This document shows positions 57,839-64,000 of a stretch of DNA of 64,000 nt, piece after piece. The notes under the pieces are model-generated. The model searched no databases and was not told where the DNA came from. It worked only from the letters and a program-made list of their open reading frames with translations. Numbering within the stretch: position 1 is the first letter of the stretch; each line of letters starts with the position of its first letter. Both the position numbers and the translations under genes were made by a program. Source of the stretch: FEN-1219 sp039933105 (GTDB lineage: Bacteria; Pseudomonadota; Gammaproteobacteria; Steroidobacterales; Rariloculaceae); contig JBDTOT010000006.1 in the NCBI GenBank assembly GCA_039933105.1, positions 1-64,000 on the forward strand, read 5' to 3'.

Positions 57839-60241
57839 TCAATTTAGCGCAACGGTCTTGCCTGCGCCTGTGCTGGCCGTCCGCATTTGAAATGGCTCGC
57901 TGCGGATGAGGCCCAGCACGAGGGCGGAGAAACGATAGTCGTTCTCCGCAGCGGCCCGGACAATCGCCCGGGCGGCCGGCATGTCCGCCGGCGTCAACGC
58001 CCTACCGAGCGCGTAGGTCATGAGCTTTTCGGTGGCCGTACGGGCGAATCGCTCGGGCTCGGCCAGCAGCGCCTGGCGCAGGTCGTACGGGCCATAGATC
58101 GGGCCGTAGTTGCGCAACACGTGGATGACGTCGCCGTATCCCTTGATCGGTTGGCCGCCGTCCTCGTCGCGCCAACGGCCGATGCCGTCGAAGTTCTCGA
58201 GCGCCAAGCCAATCGGATCGAACAGCGCGTGGCAGCTCGCGCACACGGGGTCCGCTCGGTGCCGTTCCATGCGCGCGCGCATCGACAGCTTCTCGCCGGT
58301 AGCTTCGGGCAGTGCGGGCACGTCCGGCGGCGGCTCCGGCGGCGGCGTGCCCAAGATGTTCTTCAGCACGTACGCGCCGCGTAGCACGGGCGACGTGCGG
58401 TTCGGATACGACGACAGTATCAGCACGCTGGCCTGGCCGAGCAGGCCGCGTCGAGAGTCGTCGGTGACGTCCACGCGGCGGAATTGATCGCCGTAGATTC
58501 CCTCGATGCCGTAGTGTTTCGCGAGGCGTTCGTTCACGAACGTGAAGTCGGCGCCGATCAGATCGGTGATGGGCCGATCCTCGCTCACGATCGTTTCGAA
58601 CAGCAGCTCCGTCTCGCGGGCGGCGCTCTGCCGCAGGTTGTCGTCGAAATCCGGGAACGCGTAGATGTCCGGATTCACGGCGCGCAGGTTGCGCAGATAC
58701 AGCCACTGGCCCGCGAAATCGCGCGCGAGCGAGCTCGCGCGGTCGTCGGCCAGCATGCGGCGCACTTGCGCCTCGAGCTCGTCGGCGTTGCTCAGACGCC
58801 CGGCCGCCGCGGCGTCGAGCAGCTCGTCGTCGGGAATGCTGTTCCACAGAAAGAACGACAGCCGCGACGCGAGCTCCACGTCGCTCAACCGATAGATGCT
58901 GCCCGGCTTCGCGCGCGGCGGATCCTGCTCGATGCGAAACAGGAACTGCGGCGTCACGAGCATGTACGCGAGCGCGGTTTGCACGCCGGCTTCGAAGCTA
59001 CGGCCTTTCGCGCGCTCGGCGGCGTACAGACCGTTCAAGCGTTGGTGTTCCTCGGTGGTGATGGCGCGGCGGTATGCCCGGCGGGCGAGACCGCTCAAGA
59101 TCTGGTCGGCGCACGCGGCGGCTGCGCCGTCGTTCTCCGGATAACAAGTGAAGATCCGCTGCCGGCTCGGCGAATGGCCATGGCCTGCGATCGTGAGCGG
59201 CCCCTCGATGCTGATCTGATCGAGCTCGGGAAGGCCGACATCCATGCGCGGATCGTGTTTCTCGCGCTGAAACGGCTGCAGCACTTCCTGCCGCGGCGCG
59301 GAGCTCTTCTTCGCAAACGTGACGCCGACGTTGTGCTCGCCCGCGCTGACTTTCACGCGGGTCTCGAACCGATGGTCGATCTCGTCGGCCGTTTTGCCCG
59401 GGAACATTTGCGCGGGCACTTCGTCTTCAGGGCCGCCGAAGTGCGTAAACGTCAGGCGCGCGCCGTCGAGGTTGACCTCGAGATCGTGCGGCGTCTCGGT
59501 GCCGCGCACGACGTCGACCGTGTTGCGCCACAACCGCGGCCGAATGACGTACTCGCCATCGACCGGGAAGTAATGGCTCACGAGCATGCCGCCGCGAGTG
59601 CCGAATGGCAGGCCTTCGAGGTGGTCGGTTTGTGTGCGATCGGGGGGTACGCGATACGTGCTGACGGAGGGCGCGATGTCGGTGTCGCCGATCGCCGCGC
59701 TGCTGACCTTCCACGCTGCCGACAGATAGCGGTCCATCAGCGACGGATCGGTGCCGAGCACGTCGGCAATGTTGTCGAAGCCGTAGGCTTCGCTGTCATT
59801 CGGCAGCAGCGTGGCGGGGTTGACGTCGAGGGCCAGCAGATCGCGAATCGCGTTGCCATACTCCGTGCGATTCAATCGATGCAGCGACTTATGGCCAGGG
59901 TTGGGGTGGGCGGCCGCGGCGGTGTCGAGCCGGTCTTCGAGATACGCGACGAGCTGCTGTGTCGTGTCCGCGTCGGGCAAAGGCTCGCCGCTCGGCGGCA
60001 TCATGCCGCCGCGCAGCTTGCGCACGACTTTCTCCCACACGTCGGCGTGCGCGGCCACGTCGGTCAGCGACGCGTGTTCCAGCGAGAGCTCGGCCGTTCG
60101 CTCCGCGTCGTTGTGGCAGTCGGTGCAGTAGCGCTCGATGGTGGCTTTGGCGTCGGTGGCCTGCTGTTGAACGGTCGGCTGGCACGCCGCGCAGGCGAGC
60201 GCGGCGATGAGAGCAGCGGAGCGGGGCGGCCAAGTGAGCAT
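57839..60241 (-). CDS. DUF1592-type planctomycete-like cytochrome lipoprotein
   Basis: An 800-residue protein. Lipobox ALACAAC (Cys20), haem motif CTDCH (39-43), then DUF1587 (HRLNRTEYGNAIRDLL), DUF1595/DUF1592 (LVTPQFLFRIEQD; FVNERLAKHYGI), DUF1588 (DPVCASCHALFDPIG, about residue 665) and DUF1585 (LMTYALGRAL). The late CASCH could bind a second haem. Typical of planctomycetes and some gammaproteobacteria. Start ATG 60241; the longer frame is rejected because it lacks the lipoprotein signal at its start. Confidence 0.9.
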   Translation of the reverse strand: MLTWPPRSAALIAALACAACQPTVQQQATDAKATIERYCTDCHNDAERTAELSLEHASLTDVAAHADVWEKVVRKLRGGMMPPSGEPLPDADTTQQLVAYLEDRLDTAAAAHPNPGHKSLHRLNRTEYGNAIRDLLALDVNPATLLPNDSEAYGFDNIADVLGTDPSLMDRYLSAAWKVSSAAIGDTDIAPSVSTYRVPPDRTQTDHLEGLPFGTRGGMLVSHYFPVDGEYVIRPRLWRNTVDVVRGTETPHDLEVNLDGARLTFTHFGGPEDEVPAQMFPGKTADEIDHRFETRVKVSAGEHNVGVTFAKKSSAPRQEVLQPFQREKHDPRMDVGLPELDQISIEGPLTIAGHGHSPSRQRIFTCYPENDGAAAACADQILSGLARRAYRRAITTEEHQRLNGLYAAERAKGRSFEAGVQTALAYMLVTPQFLFRIEQDPPRAKPGSIYRLSDVELASRLSFFLWNSIPDDELLDAAAAGRLSNADELEAQVRRMLADDRASSLARDFAGQWLYLRNLRAVNPDIYAFPDFDDNLRQSAARETELLFETIVSEDRPITDLIGADFTFVNERLAKHYGIEGIYGDQFRRVDVTDDSRRGLLGQASVLILSSYPNRTSPVLRGAYVLKNILGTPPPEPPPDVPALPEATGEKLSMRARMERHRADPVCASCHALFDPIGLALENFDGIGRWRDEDGGQPIKGYGDVIHVLRNYGPIYGPYDLRQALLAEPERFARTATEKLMTYALGRALTPADMPAARAIVRAAAENDYRFSALVLGLIRSEPFQMRTASTGAGKTVALN

Positions 60242-60354
60242 AGGTGTCGGAAACCTAAAACAAAAAACCCGGGAATGATAGGGCAGGGCAGTACGGCGGC
60301 TGTACAGCGCGGTCGGCTCGGTGCTATGAAGTTCACAAAATAAGGAGAACCGCC

Positions 60355-61446
60355 GTGCCACCACCGGTCCAGGATGCCTCTGCCCCGATCGCCTCCCCAC
60401 GTTTGAGTCGCCGCACAGTGCTTACTGCCGCGCTCGGCTCGGCCATGGCAGCTGCCGTGCCGGCTGTCGCGCAGCCGCCGGCGCCGGGCGTGTCGCCCAA
60501 CGCCACGCCGCGCGATTGGTCGGGCCGCGAGCCGGCCCGCTACCCGGACCCGGACATCATCGCGCTCGATCCGCGGTTCCAGCGCTACGTCATATTCAAC
60601 ACGCCGATCATGCGGCTGTTCACCGGTTGCCTGTGGGCGGAGGGGCCGGCGTGGAACGCGGTGGGCCGCTACGTCGTGTGGAGCGACATCCCGAACAACC
60701 GCCAGCTGCGCTTCATCGAGGACGACGCGCGCGTCACGACGTTCCGTCAGCCATCCGGCAACTCGAACGGCAACACGTTCGACTTCGAGGGCCGCCAGCT
60801 CTCGTGCGAGCACGGCGGTCGGCGGATCGCACGCTACGAGAACGATGGCCGCGTCACGGCCCTTGCCGAGCGCTACAACGGCAAGCGGCTGAACTCGCCG
60901 AACGATATCGTCGTGCATCCCGACGGCGGCATCTGGTTCACTGACCCGAGCTACGGCATTCGCGGCGACTACGAAGGTGATCGCGCGGAGTCGGAGCTGA
61001 AGCCGGCCGTGTATCGCATCGATCCGTCGGGGCGCGTCGCGATGGTGACCGACGAGATCGACATGCCGAACGGCATCTGTTTCTCGCCGGACTACAAGAA
61101 GGTGTACGTGTGCGACACCGGCGCGGGGGGAGAGACGAAGGTGTGGGACGTGGTCGGCGCGCAGTTACGCGGTGGCAAGACGTTCGTGAAGCTCGACATC
61201 CCCGGTACGAACCAACCGTCGGCGGCCGACGGCATTCGGTGCGATGTCGACGGCAACCTGTGGTGCGGCGCGCGGCCCGGTGTGCAGGTGGTCGCGCCGA
61301 ATGGCGAGCGTATCGGCATGATCCGGCTGCCCGAGATCTGCGCGAACATCTGCTTCGGTGGCGCGCATCGCAATCGCCTGTTCATGGCCGCAAGCCAATC
61401 GTTGTACGCCGTATACGTGGGCGTGCGTGGCGCGGGCGTCGCGTAA
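60355..61446 (+). CDS. SMP-30/gluconolactonase-like beta-propeller, Tat-exported
   Basis: A 363-residue protein. LSRRTVLTAALGSAMAAAVP is a twin-arginine signal. The propeller includes AEGPAWNAVGRYVVWSDIPN (metal Glu), NSPNDIVVHPDGGIWFTDPS (Asn/Asp), DMPNGICFSPD and ADGIRCDVDGNLW, giving the Ca-binding Glu-Asn-Asp set. Lactonase role likely. GTG at 60355 after AAGGAG. Confidence 0.88.
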   Translation: MPPPVQDASAPIASPRLSRRTVLTAALGSAMAAAVPAVAQPPAPGVSPNATPRDWSGREPARYPDPDIIALDPRFQRYVIFNTPIMRLFTGCLWAEGPAWNAVGRYVVWSDIPNNRQLRFIEDDARVTTFRQPSGNSNGNTFDFEGRQLSCEHGGRRIARYENDGRVTALAERYNGKRLNSPNDIVVHPDGGIWFTDPSYGIRGDYEGDRAESELKPAVYRIDPSGRVAMVTDEIDMPNGICFSPDYKKVYVCDTGAGGETKVWDVVGAQLRGGKTFVKLDIPGTNQPSAADGIRCDVDGNLWCGARPGVQVVAPNGERIGMIRLPEICANICFGGAHRNRLFMAASQSLYAVYVGVRGAGVA

Positions 61447-61452
61447 CTAAGC

Positions 61453-61908
61453 TCAGCGCTCCGGTGTCGTCGGCAGCATGTTGCGGATCGCCGCGATCTT
61501 CCACGCGCCGCTCTCACGCTTCAGCACCATCGACGTCGACATGTGTCGATCGCTGCCGTCGGCGCGGCCGAGGCTGTCGTAACGGCCGTCTGCGATTGCG
61601 ACGTCGGCGGTGACGAAGCGAATCGACTCGAGCGTGATCGTGCGTTTGCCGCCCGTGCTCTGCTGCGTCGCGAGCGAGCCCTTGACGACCGCGTCGCGCC
61701 CGTGTCGCACCATGCCCGACGTTTGCTGCTGATCGACGTCGGCGGTCATGAGCGCAGCGAGCGCGGTGGCGTCGTTCTTGTCGCGTGTGTCGAGGAACGC
61801 TTGGACGACCGCGCGTATCGCGGTCTCGTCGGCCGCATGATTCGCGTTCTGCGCGACGGACAGCAGCGGTACTGCGAGCAACAGAACTGCGATTGCTTTG
61901 AGCGTCAT
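61453..61908 (-). CDS. Exported SnoaL/SgcJ-like (DUF4440) protein
   Basis: A 151-residue protein. Signal peptide MTLKAIAVLLLAVPLLSVAQ; then the NTF2-like fold with AIRAVVQAFLDTRDKNDATALAAL in pieces, VRHGRDAVVKG and SGAWKIAAIRNML. Ligand unknown. Its ATG lies two bases after the stop of the LVIVD gene. Confidence 0.8.
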   Translation of the reverse strand: MTLKAIAVLLLAVPLLSVAQNANHAADETAIRAVVQAFLDTRDKNDATALAALMTADVDQQQTSGMVRHGRDAVVKGSLATQQSTGGKRTITLESIRFVTADVAIADGRYDSLGRADGSDRHMSTSMVLKRESGAWKIAAIRNMLPTTPER

Positions 61909-61910
61909 GG

Positions 61911-63266
61911 TTAGCCCTCGTATTGCAACACGTGAATGCCGCCGTTCCAGTCGCTCGCGTAGATCAGGCCTTCGCGCGTGACGAGGCAGTCGCAGGAGAG
62001 CGCCCCGCGCACCACGTTCGGCCGCGGATCCAGCATCTTCGCAGGCACCGGCGGGAGCCATGATGCGATCTCGCGCGGCGCGTACTGATTGCGAATGTCG
62101 AACACGCGCACGCCGGCCGCATGGTAGGTCGCGAAGATCGTGTCTTCGCTCACCAGCTGGTCGGGTCGGTTCTCGTGCAGGTTGTGCGGGCCGAAATTGC
62201 CGAGCGAGCAGAAATCGCGGCCCACCGGTGTCGGCAGCGTGGCAATCGGCACCGGGTTCTCGGCGGCGCGCACGTCGACGAGCCACGTGTAGAACAGGCC
62301 CTTCGCGCAGAAATCCGCATTGCTCTCGTCGGCCACCACGGCGAGGCCGCGGTTTGGCAGCGGTAGCGGCGTGTGGGTGCCGCCGGGATAAGGCGGTGAC
62401 CAGTTGATGTGCGACAGCAGCTTCGGATTCGCGGCATCGCTGACGTCGTGCACCGTGAAGCCGCCGTCGCGCCACGCGCCGTAGCCTCGGTCGCCGGCCA
62501 CGATCATGTGGTGCAACGCGTAGCGCTTGCCCTTCGGCGCGGTGGGCGTTTCGCCTTTCGCGCGATTCATGCCGGGCAGCCACCATTGCGACACGAGCTC
62601 TGGCTTCGTGATGTTCTGCAGATCGACGATGCACAGGATGTGATCGGTAAAGCCGTCGAAGTGCGCAGACACGTAGGCGTAGCGACCGCCGGCCCACCAC
62701 AAGCGATTGATGCCGATGCCCGGCATCTCGAGGAACGCGATCTCGCGCGGCTCGGCCGGGTTCTTCGCGATGTCGAAGATGCCGAGTCCTGAGCGAAAGG
62801 GCACCTTCTTCGTGAGGCTGTCGGCCAGCGTGTTCTCGAAGTAGTCGCGCGAGTTGTCGTACGACTGCATGCGCACGATGTTCGCGCCGTTCGCGAGGAG
62901 CAGGTAGTCGCCGGCGGTTTGCAGATGATGAGTACGGGTGTTCGCGGCGGCGGCGACGAACTTCTTCGGCTTCAAACTGCGCGGATCGCGCGCATCGAGC
63001 ACGCTGAAGCCGTCGTCGAACATGTGCCCCGCGTAGAGATGCCCGCGGCTCGCCATGACTTGCACGGTGTCGGGCCGGCCGCCGACGTCGCTATGCGAGA
63101 GATGGCGAATGCCCCGGCCGATGCCTTCGGGCGGAATGTCGGCGCCCACTTCAGACGGCACTGGCTTCGCCGCCGGCGCCTGAGCCAGCAGCGCGCGCGG
63201 CAGCGCCGCGGCGGCGGCGGCGCTCGCGAGCCCGGCCAGATGTGCGCGGCGGGTGATCGTCGGCAT
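61911..63266 (-). CDS. LVIVD-type beta-propeller, Tat-exported
   Basis: A 451-residue protein. TITRRAHLAGLASAAAAAAL is a twin-arginine signal. Repeats such as GFSVLDARDPRSLKPKKFV, DHILCIVDLQNITKPELVSQ and GGFTVHDVSDAANPKLLSHI are LVIVD-like blades. No catalytic motif; possible scaffold or selenium-binding-like protein. Followed closely by the SnoaL-like gene. Confidence 0.8.
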   Translation of the reverse strand: MPTITRRAHLAGLASAAAAAALPRALLAQAPAAKPVPSEVGADIPPEGIGRGIRHLSHSDVGGRPDTVQVMASRGHLYAGHMFDDGFSVLDARDPRSLKPKKFVAAAANTRTHHLQTAGDYLLLANGANIVRMQSYDNSRDYFENTLADSLTKKVPFRSGLGIFDIAKNPAEPREIAFLEMPGIGINRLWWAGGRYAYVSAHFDGFTDHILCIVDLQNITKPELVSQWWLPGMNRAKGETPTAPKGKRYALHHMIVAGDRGYGAWRDGGFTVHDVSDAANPKLLSHINWSPPYPGGTHTPLPLPNRGLAVVADESNADFCAKGLFYTWLVDVRAAENPVPIATLPTPVGRDFCSLGNFGPHNLHENRPDQLVSEDTIFATYHAAGVRVFDIRNQYAPREIASWLPPVPAKMLDPRPNVVRGALSCDCLVTREGLIYASDWNGGIHVLQYEG

Positions 63267-63334
63267 GCGCCGATTCTACCGCGGCGCGGGCCGCGCGGTA
63301 GGATAGGGGCCATTAGCGTTCCGGGGGGAGTGCC

Positions 63335-64000
63335 ATGTCGTTCGAAAAATCACGTCGTGAGTTCCTGAAGCAGAGCTCGGTGGTGGCCACGTTGTCGGCC
63401 GCGGGAATACTGAAACCCGCGTGGGCGCAACTACAGGCCTACGTCGAAGCCGAGACCACGTTCGGCCGCGTCCGCGGCGTCGACGCCGGCGGTATCAAGA
63501 CCTTCAAAGGCATTCCGTACGGCGCAAGCACGGCGGGCAAGAACCGGTTCATGCCGCCCGTTGATCCCGCGAAGTGGACCGGCGTGCGCGAAGCGCTGGC
63601 GTACGGCGCCAGCGCGCCGCAGCGCGAGCCGGGAGCGCGCGGATCGACTTCGACTCGCGCGGTAGCCGCGGCCGGTTTGCCGCCGGAAGGCGAGGACTGC
63701 CTCGTGCTGAACGTGTGGACGCCAGCCGTCGGCGACAACCGCAAGCGGCCGGTCATGGTGTGGTGCCATGGGGGCGGATTCGTGACGGGCTCGGGCTCCT
63801 CACCCGTGACCGACGGCGCCAACCTCGCGCGGCGCGGCGACGTAGTCGTCGTGTCCATCAATCATCGCCTCGGCGTGCTCGGCTTCACGTCGCTGGCCGA
63901 GCTCGGCGGCAAGGAGTTCGCGCAATCCGGCACTGTGGGCATGCTCGACGTCGTGCACGCGCTGAGCTGGGTGCGCGCGAACATCGCGCAATTCGGCGGC
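63335..64000 (+). CDS. Carboxylesterase type B, Tat-exported (5' part; gene runs off the window)
   Basis: The first 222 residues. EKSRREFLKQSSVV is a twin-arginine signal. The family marks are FKGIPYGAST, EDCLVLNVWTP, the oxyanion region VWCHGGGFVTGSGSS and VSINHRLGVLGF; the Ser of the nucleophile elbow lies just beyond the edge. ATG 63335 after GGGGGGAG. Confidence 0.9.
   Translation, partial: MSFEKSRREFLKQSSVVATLSAAGILKPAWAQLQAYVEAETTFGRVRGVDAGGIKTFKGIPYGASTAGKNRFMPPVDPAKWTGVREALAYGASAPQREPGARGSTSTRAVAAAGLPPEGEDCLVLNVWTPAVGDNRKRPVMVWCHGGGFVTGSGSSPVTDGANLARRGDVVVVSINHRLGVLGFTSLAELGGKEFAQSGTVGMLDVVHALSWVRANIAQFGG

Noticed and set aside
60278..60300. GTAC-flanked dyad between the DUF1592 and SMP-30 genes
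   Set aside because: Only four-base arms; too weak to call an operator.

Overview
The window looks like a chromosomal segment of a high-GC, soil- or sediment-type gammaproteobacterium. The closest fit I can suggest is the Steroidobacteraceae/Nevskiales neighbourhood. The reasons are two TonB-dependent receptors, many Sec- and Tat-exported beta-propellers, DUF6152, DUF1552 and DUF1592 proteins, two ECF sigma factor operons and a tRNA-Arg(TCG). This placement rests on gene content only. I see no rRNA, CRISPR array, transposase, integrase or plasmid origin. Coding density is high. Many same-strand genes overlap by ATGA or GTGA, and several convergent pairs interleave their stop codons.

Layout. 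1-7.2 kb: end of a probable DMT transporter, exported amidohydrolase, DUF6151 protein, MHS-type MFS transporter, then a minus-strand pair (dihaem lipoprotein and a fused cytochrome-porin resembling Cyc2) and a wHTH/DUF5985/DUF5985 operon. 7.2-16.5 kb: parallel beta-helix protein, DUF6249/ECF sigma/small membrane protein operon, TVP38-like and NHL-propeller pair, HupE/UreJ protein and DUF5916 protein. 16.5-24.2 kb: GFA protein and a minus-strand catabolic locus (TonB receptor, D-2-hydroxyacid dehydrogenase, enolase-superfamily enzyme, an internally deleted old yellow enzyme remnant, FMN alpha-hydroxyacid oxidase) with a divergent AraC regulator. 24.2-32.2 kb: ferritin-like protein, second TonB receptor, an exported protein plus DUF6152 pair, tRNA-Arg, SemiSWEET-like protein, DUF2934 protein, SDR, metallo-beta-lactamase-fold protein and GFA protein.

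32.2-45.4 kb: ECF sigma/anti-sigma/ABC transporter operon, a PAS-PAS-GGDEF-EAL protein, an SPFH protein, EamA transporter with serine hydrolase, CHAD protein divergent from an orphan ParA, a PepSY-TM protein under a strong Fur box, and a glycine-zipper protein with a clear intrinsic terminator. 45.4-52 kb: a 1183-residue nuclease-helicase, an all-alpha pyrophosphohydrolase, a large exported protein that fuses the DUF6152 pair, and a DUF2779 nuclease. 52-64 kb: exported oxidoreductases and propellers, a DUF1592/DUF1552/ankyrin operon, SMP-30, SnoaL-like, LVIVD-like and carboxylesterase genes, the last running off the window.

Most unusual signals. (1) Two copies of a roughly 75-nt intergenic hairpin (10693-10768 and 32308-32381) share a nearly invariant loop reading CCTCCCCAA, while their closing stems differ in sequence but stay paired. 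Both lie beside ECF sigma operons. Many genes here, mostly for exported proteins, start behind runs of five or more G, and at least two leaders (38034-38042 and 52015-52021) match the loop complement exactly. This suggests, without proving, a C-rich-loop small-RNA system acting on G-tract leaders. (2) A natural fusion (49424-50536) of two proteins encoded separately by an overlapping gene pair (27201-28399), both with a predicted mature N-terminus of His-His. (3) A Cyc2-like porin-cytochrome next to a dihaem lipoprotein. (4) Two genes whose first transmembrane helix lies upstream of any canonical start codon, implying CTG and ATT starts coupled to an upstream stop.
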